The position numbers were made by a program, and so were the translations under genes. A DNA stretch of 64,000 nt, taken from positions 1 through 64,000 of the IMG/VR virus record IMGVR_UViG_3300049043_000164. One strand, given 5' to 3'. This document shows, piece after piece, positions 18,421-27,376 of this stretch. The first letter of the stretch is position 1, and the number at the start of each line of letters is the position of its first letter. Below the pieces are notes generated by a model, which was given only the letters and a program-made list of their open reading frames with translations, did not search any database and had not been told where the DNA came from. Origin of the DNA: a virus.

Positions 18421-18804
18421 GCAGCAACAACAACGGCAAACGTTGCAACAACAACAGGAATCAATACGTTTAGTGCTGCTCAACGAGGAACAATTATTAT
18501 TCAATCTTATGCAACTGGCATTGCATTAGATTTTAGCTCTGGAAATTACTTTCAAATCACATTAACTGGAACAACTGTTTTACAAAACCCAACAAACGTT
18601 GCTTCTGGTCAAGCAGGAGTTGTTACAATTATTCAAGGAAGTTCAGGAAACACAATGTCTTTTGGAAGTAATTGGCATTACCCAGGAGGTTCGGGCAATA
18701 CACCTTCTTTAACCACAACAAGTGGAGCTGTCGACTTGCTTGTATATTACACAAGAAGTACTACAAGTATTGGTTATAGGCTAATTCAAGACATTAAGGC
18801 TTGA
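17776..18804 (+). CDS. Second tail fibre protein with the same repeats
   Basis: 342 aa with AAAAAAAGGAC before the ATG. N-terminus PYGIIKVETITFTDGGVDKS, then the same TGTT/SGVFT repeats to about residue 215 and a distinct C-terminus (GINTFSAAQRGTIIIQSYAT, GNTMSFGSNWHYPGGSGNTP) that looks like a globular tip. The tip type is common in marine phage fibres. Paralogue of the preceding gene. Confidence 0.8.
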   Translation: MPYGIIKVETITFTDGGVDKSVQISGLVQNPTFSGNVTCTGTISGVTITGSVAQFTTITGSAAGFTTVTGTTVTGTTANFVSGVFTTQISGATITGNTGQFTNLTGQSAGFTTVTGTTITGATINAVSGVFTSRISGATITGNTAGFTTVTGTTITGSTVNAVSGVFTTSVSGATLIGNLVTCNSGNFASGLITTGVIQSTTGGFRFPDGTTQTSAATTTANVATTTGINTFSAAQRGTIIIQSYATGIALDFSSGNYFQITLTGTTVLQNPTNVASGQAGVVTIIQGSSGNTMSFGSNWHYPGGSGNTPSLTTTSGAVDLLVYYTRSTTSIGYRLIQDIKA

Positions 18805-18810
18805 TTTGAT

Positions 18811-18950
18811 ATGTCGATCTTAAATACTGCAGTAAATTTATTAATGGGTCCTCCCCTGGGACCACCGGATACTCTATTCCTAGATCTTTACGATTCAATA
18901 GTAGTGACAGTGGTTACGAGCCTCAAGAAACTGTCAATCGCATCCGCAAG
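18811..18950 (+). pseudogene. 5' fragment of a native tail gene
   Basis: Starts MSILNTAVNLLMG and, after one base shift near 18845, reads SSPGTTGYSIPRSLRFNSSD, SGYEPQETVNRIRK straight into the HNH gene frame. GYSIPRSLRFNSSDS matches GYSISRSLRFNSADS of the foreign tail gene at 19517, so the native gene was cut at this conserved motif by the inserted material. Confidence 0.6.
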
Positions 18951-19463
18951 ATGCCTCCACTCAGCTTCTTTCAAGAGCGACTGGAATACAACGCGGAGAC
19001 TGGTGAGTTCACTTGGTTGGGGGATTTCAATGCCAAGCGCGTTGGTCGGAGGGCTGGTACGACTGTTGGGGTCAAGGGCTACAGAACAATTACAATCAAA
19101 AAGCGCCGCTTTTACGAGCACCGGATTGCGTGGTACATGATGACCGGCGAAGATCCTACGAGTTTTGAAATTGATCACATTAACGGTGACAAAACTGACA
19201 ACCGTTTTTGTAACCTGCGGCTTGCCACCAGTCAAACAAACAAGGCTAACTGCAAGTTGACTGCAAGCAACAGTTCTGGCTTCAAGGGAGTTCATGCCCG
19301 TGGATCTCGCTGGATCGCTGGCATTACTCATAACCGCAAAATGATTCACATCGGCATGTTCAAAACTGCAGAAGAGGCTGCTCGTGCTTACGACGCCAAA
19401 GCCGTCGAACTTTTTGGTGAATACGCTTTGACAAACGCTCAACTGCAGGAGGTGGCAGCATGA
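18951..19463 (+). CDS. HNH homing endonuclease with AP2 domain
   Basis: 170 aa. The HNH part EHRIAWYMMTGEDPTSFEID, HINGDKTDNRFCNLRLAT is followed by an AP2 DNA-binding domain (SSGFKGVHARGSRWIAGITH, RKMIHIGMFKTAEEAARAYD). This is the classic phage homing-endonuclease architecture. G+C is clearly higher than in the upstream genes. The stop overlaps the next ATG, so it arrived with, or is coupled to, the foreign tail gene. Confidence 0.9.
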   Translation: MPPLSFFQERLEYNAETGEFTWLGDFNAKRVGRRAGTTVGVKGYRTITIKKRRFYEHRIAWYMMTGEDPTSFEIDHINGDKTDNRFCNLRLATSQTNKANCKLTASNSSGFKGVHARGSRWIAGITHNRKMIHIGMFKTAEEAARAYDAKAVELFGEYALTNAQLQEVAA

Positions 19464-21540
19464 CTATTCCAGGAAGCGCAAATCCCCTGCTCTTGACAGC
19501 CGCCGCAACTGCGGGAGGCTATTCAATTTCTCGATCCTTGCGGTTCAATTCCGCAGACTCGGCGTATTTGTCCCGCACCCCGGCATCGGCGGGCAACAGG
19601 AAGACCTGGACCTATTCACTCTGGTTTAAGCTGGGGAGTATCACTGGATATCAATACTTTATTTCTGCTAACAATCCGTCTGGCTGGGGGTACGAGTTTC
19701 GACATTCTCCAGATGGACAATAACGCCTCCACAATAGTCTTTATTGGCTATAACGGATCTTCTGGTGATTGGCTTCTAAGTTACTACGGCGGTTTTCAGA
19801 GATCCATTCTGCATGGCAGCACTTTGTTATCGCATTCGACACAACTCAAGCAACTGCGTCAGATCGTGTCTAAATGGTGGCATAACGGAAACCTGCTAAA
19901 TCTTGATCGTCAGTGGCTACACAACCTATCCAGCACTCAATGCTGACTCAATGGATTAACAACACAGTAAGTCAAAGGATGTTCAGATCAGAGCCTATGG
20001 GCTTATTCTGGCTACCTCGCCGACATCTACTTCATCGACGGCCAAGCGCTAACCCCCACCAGCTTCGGTGAGATTTGACGCCAACGGCATCTGGCAGCCC
20101 AAGGCATACACCGGGCACCTACGGCACCAACGGCTTCCACCTGCCGATTTCGCGGATAACAGCAGCAGCAACCGCCACCACATTAGGGAAGGACACTTCT
20201 GGCAACGGCAATAACTGGACGCCAAACAATCTCAGCGTCACCGCAGGTGCAGGCAACGACTCCCTCGTAGACTCCCCCACTAATGGCACCGCATCCAGCG
20301 GCGGCGATGCTGGTGGAACCGTGGTGGGGAATTATGCGACGTTGAATCCGTTAGATAAAATCCTCCTCAGTTACACTCGCAAACGGAAATCTTGACGCAT
20401 CATCAACAGCACTAGGTGAGCATCGAGCCCGTGGAACGATTGCCTATCCGGTGTCTGGCAAAGTGGTCGAGGAAGATTAACCTGCAGGCTCAACATTTGC
20501 TGGCTATGTCGGTATCGCCGTAGCGCCAGGGAGCGCCTCTGACAACTGGAGCCGGGCGCACAAACATATGGGTACAACGAGGGCGGCAACTTTTATGTAA
20601 ACGGAAGCCCGCAAGGAACGCTGTTTGCGTCATTTACCACAAACGACGTTATCGGCGTAGCCGTAGATATAGACGCTTTAACTATTGCTTTTTACAAGAA
20701 CGGAACGCAAACCGGGAATTCGCAAAGCATCAGCGGTTCATATACATACTTCCCGCTGGCAAACGCGCAGAACGGAACTTTTATTTTCAACTTTGGCCAG
20801 CGTGCGTTCGCCAGGTCAGGTGGTGCCCCCGCAGGGTTCGAGTCTCGACACCGCCAACCTGCACCACGCACAACGATCCTGGCGGGCAGTACGGCGTTTG
20901 ACACCAAGCTCTACACCGGCAACGGCAGCGCCCAGACGATGAGTGGGCTTGCCTTCTCGCCTGACTTTTCGTGGTTTAAGGCCAGAAGCGCTGCATACGA
21001 TCATCAGCTTTCGACCGTTATGCGTGGCGTCATGCAACGTACTTTTCATAGCAACCTGACCAGCGCAGAGAGCACTCTTAATACGGCTTACTGCTACAAC
21101 GTCTGACGGGTTTACCGCCAGCGGCGCACCGTATGCAGGAACAAACGGAAGATGGCACCGCGTTCTGCTCGCCTGGTGCTGGGACGCGGGGAGTTCAACC
21201 GTCACCAGCACCGGCAGCATCGCATTCTACGGCGATGGGCGAACGCTAGTGCGGGGTTATCGATTGTTAGCCGGACCTCCACCAGTTCTCGTGCAACCAT
21301 TGGCCATGGTCTTGGGGCTGACACCGTGTGTGATTATGTACCGGAGGAAGAAGCGGATCAGCACCAACGGGCCACATATCGCGATTACCGCCGGTTGGAG
21401 GCCACAAATGACTTGTATTTGAACTCCACTGATGCCGCTACTACCTACAGCGGTTCCCGGAATGATACGGCCACCGCCAAGCAGCTGGTGTCAGCAGCGG
21501 GATCGAGACGCTATCTTTACAACAAATGGACGAGCTAGGA
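19460..21540 (+). pseudogene. Decayed GC-rich tail protein with lamin-G/SPRY-like and repeat domains
   Basis: Fragments in all three frames read in order: ANPLLLTAAATAGGYSISRS, AYLSRTPASAGNRKTWTYSL (lamin-G-like start), NGFHLPIS, DTSGNGNNWTPNNLSVTAG, a SPRY-like part (FAGYVGIAVAPGSASDNWS, IGVAVDIDALTIAFYKNG), then TMSGLAFSPDFSWFKARS. I recognise this order from marine Synechococcus phage tail proteins. More than ten frame changes and stops occur, and G+C is well above the flanking fibres. Either a pseudogene of recent foreign origin or very poor sequence. Confidence 0.75.
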
Positions 21541-21654
21541 TTTCGCCGTACTGCTCGCCAGCGGTACTTGCCACACACCGCCGCCCAATGGGGTGCCGAC
21601 CAGGAGCTGAGGCATGGTCAGTGGTTCAATAGTGACTAGGCTCTGGCAATAGAA

Positions 21655-21804
21655 ATGGCTCGATCGCAGCTTCGTGGAGACTCGTATAACATCCGCAAGA
21701 CCGCCGATGTCATTGCGCCGCGCCTAAGCGCCGCACGAGCATTGAACGGCGAGCTTATGCGCTGGACTGCTACTGGAACACTTCATTCTGATGGCCTGTC
21801 ATAA
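21655..21804 (+). CDS. Small protein in GC-rich island
   Basis: 49 aa (ARSQLRGDSYNIRKTADVIA, PRLSAARALNGELMRW). It may be a separate gene or the last piece of the decayed tail gene. Its TAATG overlap with the next ATG supports a genuine end. Unknown function. Confidence 0.4.
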   Translation: MARSQLRGDSYNIRKTADVIAPRLSAARALNGELMRWTATGTLHSDGLS

Positions 21805-21913
21805 TGAGCGAACAAGCCAGCGCTACCGAGACACTGCGCATGAGAACTAACATCTATGCCGCCTTGGCGCACTGAAAGAGCGCGCCTTCTCCCATCGGCC
21901 GCCACCCCACTAG
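21804..21913 (+). CDS. Small Synechococcus-phage-type protein, frameshifted
   Basis: SEQASATETLRMRTNIYAAL then, one base later, GALKERAFSHRPPPH. I recall this short pattern from small genes of marine Synechococcus phages. One frame change near 21865. Function unknown. Confidence 0.4.
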
Positions 21914-21925
21914 CGAAACACACTA

Positions 21926-22117
21926 ATGACTACAACTACCAGCGACCTTCTTGAAAAACTATCTGACGCATGGTGTAATGCTTTGCAGTCGGATCTAGAG
22001 CACGGTGTTAGTTGCTTAAATGCAAGGGCCGCCACTGAGTTCCATCAGGAACTACAAAGCAATCTCAGCGTTGAAGAGATGCTTAATGACCTTTACATCG
22101 AGTATTGCGATGACTGA
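21926..22117 (+). CDS. Hypothetical small protein
   Basis: 63 aa, acidic and helical (DLLEKLSDAWCNALQSDLEH, EEMLNDLYIEYCDD). The end overlaps the next ATG. No domain recognised. Confidence 0.45.
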   Translation: MTTTTSDLLEKLSDAWCNALQSDLEHGVSCLNARAATEFHQELQSNLSVEEMLNDLYIEYCDD

Positions 22118-22362
22118 ACTTTCACCAGCAGCGCAGGCCATTTGGGAAGCGTTCAACGAAGACGAAGCTGGCGTCTTTGTTGGATTACGGCGACAAGCTG
22201 GCCGCCGCCCTTGAGGCGCTGGCTGATCAGGTGGTGCCGCAACCGCCGATGATCGTCGAAGGCGGGCGGAATTACGAACAAGCGTGGACGGCAACGGTTC
22301 AAGAATCCATCCGTTCCAAAATCCTTACCATCGCCGCCGAGTTGCGTGGCACACCCTCGTAG
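22110..22362 (+). CDS. Synechococcus-type small protein, frameshifted
   Basis: TELSPAAQAIWEAFNEDEAG, then after one frame change near 22170 LLDYGDKLAAALEALADQVV, PQPPMIVEGG, SKILTIAAELRGTPS. This SPAAQA...YGDKLAAALxALADQVVP layout is common in small genes of marine cyanobacteria and their phages; its role is unknown. Confidence 0.5.
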
Positions 22363-22381
22363 ACGCTTCCACTAATTGCCC

Positions 22382-22631
22382 ATGACGCAGCAACTTATCA
22401 CCTGCAGCCAAAGGCGTTCTTGAAAGAGCGATGGAGTTTTCCGGACCAGAGGCTTGAACCCGTAGAAGACCCGTCAAATGCATGTGGCGAAGCAATTCGT
22501 TATGCTGTAGCTCACACTCAGCAGTATCAAGGAACAGACTGCTTTGCTACATGAGGCATGGACCTGCGATGCGGACGAACGTCCTGGCCATTGCAGATGA
22601 GCTTGAAGCGCCAGTAGTCACCCTCACTTAT
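22382..22631 (+). pseudogene. Fragments of another small cyanophage-type gene
   Basis: Starts MTQQLIT, then AAKGVLERAMEFSGPEA, CGEAIRYAVAHTQQYQGTDC in shifting frames. Same family style as the preceding gene but interrupted several times. GC-rich like the island. Confidence 0.35.
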
Positions 22632-22814
22632 ATGCACGAAGAAATTACACCAGAAGAAAATGAACGCCGCTTCCAAGCCTGCCTTGAACAGATCCGCAAA
22701 CTTACCAGGGAGGATCTTGTTAAGCTAATGGGTAAGGAGTGGGTTGAAGATTATCGCCGCCGGTTCCAGTACGTCATTGCCACTACAAAATGGGCATTTC
22801 GTATTCTTGGGTAA
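22632..22814 (+). CDS. Hypothetical helical protein at island end
   Basis: 60 aa: HEEITPEENERRFQACLEQI, RKLTREDLVKLMGKEWVEDY. Mostly helical and charged. Its 3' end overlaps the convergent integrase by about 30 bp, where base composition falls back to the AT-rich background. Confidence 0.45.
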   Translation: MHEEITPEENERRFQACLEQIRKLTREDLVKLMGKEWVEDYRRRFQYVIATTKWAFRILG

Positions 22815-23691
22815 CATTGCAATAGTGTTTCCAAATAACTTCTGAGCTGTTACCAGCCCATGCAGCAACTTGTGCCACAGGAATTTGTGATTCAATCCAA
22901 CGAGAAATAGCTGTGTGCCTTAAATCATAAGGACGATAACGATGAGTGATAAGATCTTCTGTTTTTAATTCTTTCATGCGGTCATAGAAATAGCTTTGAA
23001 AAGCATATCTATTGTAAGGAAAAATATAAGAATCTTCTTGTGGTGTTTTATTTAAAATTTCTTGGCAACGCTGGTTAAGAGGTACCCACCTTTTGCGATT
23101 TGTTTTTGTTGAATCTTTGTGTCCATGAGTAAGCGTGTAATTTGAATGAACAAGAATCTTATTGTCTTTAATATCTTCCCAACGTAAAGCTCTTACTTCA
23201 CCAGTTCGCATAGCAGTTTGTAACATAAATTCCGAATAAAAAGCCCAGTTGTATTTAGGTTTTCTTGATTTTCCTTCTAAAGCTGAGATTACAACTGAAA
23301 CCTCGTTACAGAGGAATTACAATAATTTCTTCATCTTCTTGGGCGCCTTAGGCATTTTAAAAGACAAAATGAGATTTTTTGCTACTAATGCAATGTCTTC
23401 ATTGGTTGCCCATCGATAAAGACTTTTGACATACATGGCTACGCGCCTGCTTGTCATAATTGGTTTCTGCTGAAGTACCCATGTCATTAACTGTCTTCCT
23501 TGAGTAAGGTCAGTTACTGGACATTTTTTTAACCATTTATCAACTACTACATAATCAGAAGTCAAACTTGTAGGACAAAGGACGATTGAACGTTCTGTTT
23601 CTAAAATGAGCCCAGGCTTCTTGGATTGAGGTTGACATACCTTGAAGATGTTAGATTGTAAAATTTTAATGTTTAACAGAGACGAGGTCAA
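22783..23691 (-). CDS. int: Tyrosine recombinase (phage integrase), interrupted
   Basis: N-terminal SAM-like domain (TQGRQLMTWVLQQKPIMTS, RRVAMYVKSLYRW) and catalytic domain with Arg (TGEVRALRWEDI), the HxLR-equivalent (YRPYDLRHTAISRW), AGNSSEVIWKHY with the nucleophile Tyr. All key residues are present. The linker at about 23300 carries an in-frame TAA; reading another frame there gives EEIIVIPL, so two compensating indels, or one real disruption, are likely. It sits at the right border of the GC-rich island, as expected for an integrating element or a temperate module. Confidence 0.8.
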
Positions 23692-23732
23692 TGGGAAACT
23701 AGGTTAAAATAATTATACAGAATAAAAAAACA

Positions 23733-24332
23733 ATGTTTGTTTTAGATGGTAGGCCATTAGCCCCCGATTCACCTTTTAGTCATAATGGAATTAATTATCC
23801 TGCGAATTGGCTAAGGCTTAGTACGTGGGAAGAAAAACAAGCAATTGGAATTCAAGAGATTCCAGATCCTCCTACTTGGGATCAACGATTCTACTGGGGA
23901 TATGATTCAGAGGGGCATTTAATTCCAAAAGACCATACACAACTGATTTCCACCTGGGATCAAAACACAAATCAAACTGCTTATACTCTTTTGCTGCCAA
24001 CCGATTGGATGATTGTTAGGCAAGTTGATGAAGGAATTGAAATAGACACAAAAACAAAAACCTGGCGCCAAACAATTCGACTTGCATGTGCTACCAAAAT
24101 TACTGCTATTAAAGCAACAACAACCACCGATGAGCTAGCAGCTTTTGTCACTGGGCCTGAATATCCAGTGTGGCCACAACTTTCAGATGCAACTCAACCA
24201 TATCCAAGTTGGACTCAGGTTGCAATGACTGGTAAATGGGAAGCACCTATTAGCAAGCCAATTGAACCAGGTGAATACAAATGGAATGAAGAAACTCAAC
24301 AATGGGAACTCATTGAAACAGTTGAAAACTAA
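23733..24332 (+). CDS. Tail-associated protein of cyanophage type
   Basis: 199 aa, intact. MFVLDGRPLAPDSPFSHNGI, NYPANWLRLSTWEEKQAIGI is an N-terminus I associate with cyanophage genes next to tail fibres; the middle has TRACATKITAI-like text (RLACATKITAIKATTTTDEL) and the C-terminus is Trp/Pro/Glu-rich (YKWNEETQQWELIE). Possible tail-fibre assembly or adhesion protein. Confidence 0.55.
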   Translation: MFVLDGRPLAPDSPFSHNGINYPANWLRLSTWEEKQAIGIQEIPDPPTWDQRFYWGYDSEGHLIPKDHTQLISTWDQNTNQTAYTLLLPTDWMIVRQVDEGIEIDTKTKTWRQTIRLACATKITAIKATTTTDELAAFVTGPEYPVWPQLSDATQPYPSWTQVAMTGKWEAPISKPIEPGEYKWNEETQQWELIETVEN

Positions 24333-24346
24333 TCTATTTAAATAAA

Positions 24347-25441
24347 ATGTCAATAAAACTCATTGATGCTGCTAAAAACTTTAAAGACTTAAAGCATCAA
24401 ATTGATGCATGGGAATGGCTGCAAAAAAACATTTCACCTGAAGTTTTAGAAGAATTTGCTATTCAATATCGACAGAATACAAAAAAACCTTTAATTAATA
24501 CTTGGGACGAAATAGTAAAAATTGCAAAAAAAGCAGGTGCAAAATTTCCAGAAGTTGTTGCTGCTCAGTGGGCGTTAGAAAGTGGATACGGTAAATTTAC
24601 GTCCGGTACAAATAATTTTTTTGGATTAAAAGGTAAAGGCAGTACGTCGGGTACAAAAGAATTTATCAATAACAAATGGATTGAAATCAAAGACGATTTC
24701 ATGGATTTTCCAGATTTAGAATCATGTGTTCAGTATTTAGTAGATCATTGGTATAAAGATTACAACGTTTATAAAGGTGTAAATAGGGCAGATAATAGAA
24801 ATGAATGTGCTCAACTTTTAGTCACAGAACAATATGCAACAGATCCGGAATACACTAAAAAATTAATCAATATAATGAATGAAAAGTTGGGGCCTCTACC
24901 CATCGTCAGTAATGAAAAAGTATTAACGGTTCCATATTTTTATCAACTGGACAATCAGTCTGGTAAAGGATTTAGAGAATGTTTTTCTTCTAGTTGTGCA
25001 ATGATTGCCGCTTTCTATGGAAAAGTAACTTCTGATGATGAATACAATAAAATTCGTACAAATTTTGGAGACACCACTGACTCGATGGCTCAGCTCAAAA
25101 CATTAAGACACATGGGACTTAATGCAAAGTTTATTTCCAATGGTAATACTAAATTGATTGAAAATGAAATCAATAACAACAGACCAATTGCTGTTGGCTG
25201 GTTACATCAAGGACCTATCTCTAAGCCCTCAGGGGGCGGACATTGGTCTGTAATTAAAGGTATTACACCAACACACTTTGTTTTTAACGATCCTTATGGA
25301 GAAGCAGATATGAATTCTGGTGGCTATGTAAGTACAAAATTAAAATCTGGACAAGGTATTAAGTACAGTCGCAAAAATTGGTTACGCCGTTGGGAAGTAG
25401 ACGGACCAAATACGGGATGGGCAATTCTTATTGAAAAATGA
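24347..25441 (+). CDS. Two-domain endolysin: glucosaminidase plus C39-like peptidase
   Basis: 364 aa. Domain 1 (about 45-185) is a FlgJ/glucosaminidase-like muralytic domain: PEVVAAQWALESGYGKF with catalytic Glu, NNFFGLKGKG. Domain 2 (about 200-364) is a papain-like C39 fold: PYFYQLDNQSGKGFRECFSS with the Cys, GGGHWSVIKG with the His, FVFNDPYGE with the Asp. It would cleave both glycan and peptide bonds. No signal peptide; a holin gene follows on the other strand. Confidence 0.85.
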   Translation: MSIKLIDAAKNFKDLKHQIDAWEWLQKNISPEVLEEFAIQYRQNTKKPLINTWDEIVKIAKKAGAKFPEVVAAQWALESGYGKFTSGTNNFFGLKGKGSTSGTKEFINNKWIEIKDDFMDFPDLESCVQYLVDHWYKDYNVYKGVNRADNRNECAQLLVTEQYATDPEYTKKLINIMNEKLGPLPIVSNEKVLTVPYFYQLDNQSGKGFRECFSSSCAMIAAFYGKVTSDDEYNKIRTNFGDTTDSMAQLKTLRHMGLNAKFISNGNTKLIENEINNNRPIAVGWLHQGPISKPSGGGHWSVIKGITPTHFVFNDPYGEADMNSGGYVSTKLKSGQGIKYSRKNWLRRWEVDGPNTGWAILIEK

Positions 25442-25599
25442 AAGTAAAAAAAGATCCGAAGATTAAAGTCAATATCTGTTGGCATATAGTGGATAAAGAA
25501 AAAAAATGCGCAACACTTCCAAAAGAAGAAGCGTACGCAACAAAAGAATGGGTTGAAAAAGAAGGCGGCGTTGTGATGTGGTTTAATCCTGTGGAATAA
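25438..25599 (+). CDS. Small protein coupled to endolysin
   Basis: 53 aa in an ATGA overlap with the endolysin stop (KVKKDPKIKVNICWHIVDKE, YATKEWVEKEGGVVMWFNPV). Basic and soluble. Coupling suggests a lysis-related or regulatory role, not proven. Confidence 0.55.
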   Translation: MKVKKDPKIKVNICWHIVDKEKKCATLPKEEAYATKEWVEKEGGVVMWFNPVE

Positions 25600-25764
25600 T
25601 CAACGATCTTTAGCGCGACCAATATTTAAAGCAAGAAATTCAAGTACTTTATAGGCCTTACCAAGGAAATTGTCATCCTTCTTGGTGGGAGTTAGTGCGC
25701 AAATAATAGATGCAGCCGCATGGATAGACAGTGCAATCTCAATGTAATGGCTAAGTTTGTCCAT
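25600..25764 (-). CDS. Holin
   Basis: 54 aa: MDKLSHYIEIALSIHAAASI, ICALTPTKKDDNFLGKAYKV, LEFLALNIGRAKDR. Two weakly hydrophobic helices with a short charged turn, the pattern of the small phage holins annotated next to endolysins. It converges on the endolysin operon with a 1-nt gap between stops. Confidence 0.7.
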   Translation of the reverse strand: MDKLSHYIEIALSIHAAASIICALTPTKKDDNFLGKAYKVLEFLALNIGRAKDR

Positions 25765-25785
25765 GAGTAGTTGGTAACTCTTTTT

Positions 25786-26055
25786 TTATTCTACGCATCT
25801 TTGTTTATAAAAAGTAAAACATTTAAGTTCAGGATTTTCCTTCCATAGATATTGAACTTCTTTGTTTTTTAACCACTTACACCATACACGATACTGCTTT
25901 TCTGGCATAGCACTGGTGCAATTAAATGCAAGCATGTCACCCGGAGATAAATCATCACACCATTTTCGTAATGTATTAATAACGATTCGATAACCTTTCA
26001 AATCCAAAAGGTTTGTCAGTTTTGCTTTTAATCTTTTAACACATTTTTTATTTTT
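25786..26055 (-). CDS. Hypothetical protein, start unclear
   Basis: The frame reads DLKGYRIVINTLRKWCDDLS, PGDMLAFNCTSAMPEKQYRV, WCKWLKNKEVQYLWKENPEL. No ATG fits; a TTG near 26010 or fusion with the upstream gene by an indel is possible. Looks coding by composition; function unknown. Confidence 0.4.
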   Translation of the reverse strand, partial: KNKKCVKRLKAKLTNLLDLKGYRIVINTLRKWCDDLSPGDMLAFNCTSAMPEKQYRVWCKWLKNKEVQYLWKENPELKCFTFYKQRCVE

Positions 26056-26075
26056 TCTTTCTCTTACCCAATCAT

Positions 26076-26569
26076 TTAGTTGTCTCTTACTTTTTCCTGT
26101 AACCAAGGAGACAAGCCATATCGCTCCCGCATTGCTTTTCGTGTAAAGAGTCATCTGCATCAAAAAAAGATTTCCATTCTCCATTTGAATAACAATTGAT
26201 TTTTTCTGTTTGTATTTCCTTCTTGCCATCGTTTTTTTCGTTTGGTGTTTTCCAGAAGTAATCATCGCACTCTCCCAGCCTACCCCATTTAGGAACACAC
26301 TCAACATCAAAGTATCTTGTAGATACCTTAAAATCAGGGGTTTTTAAATTGTGGTGAGTTAGTGATGGGTCGACCATTCGGCAACGATTATTAGGATAAG
26401 CCCCAATTTGGCCATTGTCCAAAGCCACAATGTTGTGCGATTTGTGCTCATCGGGAAACTCCGCGAAATAAAAATCAGGTTCATTACGATGTGGATGATA
26501 GTTGTCAATCGTAAATAAATATGTGCCCTGCATCACACCATTCTCTCTTGTCAGTACTTCAAAACGCAT
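26076..26569 (-). CDS. Conserved cyanophage protein, frameshifted
   Basis: RFEVLTRENGVMQGTYLFTI, DNYHPHRNEPDFYFAEFPDE, LDNGQIGAYPNNRCRMVDPS, VECVPKWGRLGECDDYFWKT; the end is best read as RKAMRERYGLSPWLQEKVRD after a shift near 26140. I recall near-identical text in T4-like cyanophages, where it can be fused to the upstream gene. Role unknown, probably virion-associated. Confidence 0.55.
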
Positions 26570-26898
26570 ATTAAAGATAAGATTTTTTCGATGACCGTTA
26601 AGCCATGATCAAAACCATTCCAATACTGAAGATCTGTTAACGGCAGATCAGGTGCAGGTGCAACAGGTTTATTTGGTGCATTTGAATCCCAAGATAAAAA
26701 TGCACTGATAGGTAATTTGTCATATAAAGCGCCGTACTCTGTTAAGTATGTTTCAAAATATAATGCTCTTCCAGTAAGAGATTTACATGTTACCCAGTAA
26801 CCAGGTGTATATTCTCCATGTCCTTTTTGAAGGTCATACAAGTACTCTTTTCTGACCCACACACGAACTGGAGGTACATTGGCAACTAAAGTAGTCAT
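26551..26898 (-). CDS. Conserved cyanophage protein
   Basis: 115 aa: TTLVANVPPVRVWVRKEYLY, GHGEYTPGYWVTCKSLTGRA, YGALYDKLPISAFLSWDS, YWNGFDHGLTVIEK. The last residues change frame at an A6 run; with one extra base the protein would run straight into the 26569 gene (EKNLIFNMRFEVL), so the two may be one gene. Unknown function. Confidence 0.55.
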   Translation of the reverse strand: MTTLVANVPPVRVWVRKEYLYDLQKGHGEYTPGYWVTCKSLTGRALYFETYLTEYGALYDKLPISAFLSWDSNAPNKPVAPAPDLPLTDLQYWNGFDHGLTVIEKILSLICVLKY

Positions 26899-26916
26899 GG
26901 TTTTTTAGTTTAAAAA

Positions 26917-27030
26917 CTAAGCGTTTGTAAGTAAAGGTTCAAATACTGCTGGGAATTTGTCAGTGTCTTGGTGCTCTCTGTTCCAAGCATTTACCCATTC
27001 AGCTCTTGAGTGCTCATGATCACTATAGAA
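26917..27030 (-). CDS. Possible small protein without a clear start
   Basis: A 37-codon stretch (TDFYSDHEHSRAEWVNAWNR, EHQDTDKFPAVFEPLLTNA) looks coding but has no ATG/GTG; it may be the displaced end of a neighbour. Confidence 0.25.
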   Translation of the reverse strand, partial: FYSDHEHSRAEWVNAWNREHQDTDKFPAVFEPLLTNA

Positions 27031-27031
27031 G

Positions 27032-27373
27032 TCAGTAGCTTAAAGTTGGGTCTAAAAGAAATATGTTTTGTGGAATGCTATTACCTGGTTGGAAAGATCC
27101 AATTAACCAAGTTGAGCCCGCAGATACAGTTACTATTACACCAGAATCAATTTGTGCAACAAATGAAGTCGCTGCATTGACGCCAGGTGGAATAATGTAA
27201 TCAACAGAAAAAGTCGGTCCAATAAGATTAGTATTACTTGGATCAACAGCATCTTCAAGGGCAAGTTTGCTGCCATCAAGATCTTCAAGAAGAATAAACA
27301 AATCTTCAGAAGGAAACTCAATAACAAGACCAACGTTATAATCAATCGGTTCGTTTCGTGTTACTGGAAACAC
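27032..27373 (-). CDS. Hypothetical virion-like protein
   Basis: 113 aa with GTG start, beta-rich and acidic (FPVTRNEPIDYNVGLVIEFP, VSAGSTWLIGSFQPGNSIPQ). It lies 3 nt after the stop of the upstream gene. Possibly a minor tail component. Confidence 0.5.
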   Translation of the reverse strand: MFPVTRNEPIDYNVGLVIEFPSEDLFILLEDLDGSKLALEDAVDPSNTNLIGPTFSVDYIIPPGVNAATSFVAQIDSGVIVTVSAGSTWLIGSFQPGNSIPQNIFLLDPTLSY

Positions 27374-27376
27374 AAA

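Noticed and set aside
22783-25764. Prophage boundary with host genes
   Set aside because: Genes on both sides of the integrase are phage tail and lysis genes, so the window does not cross into a host chromosome.
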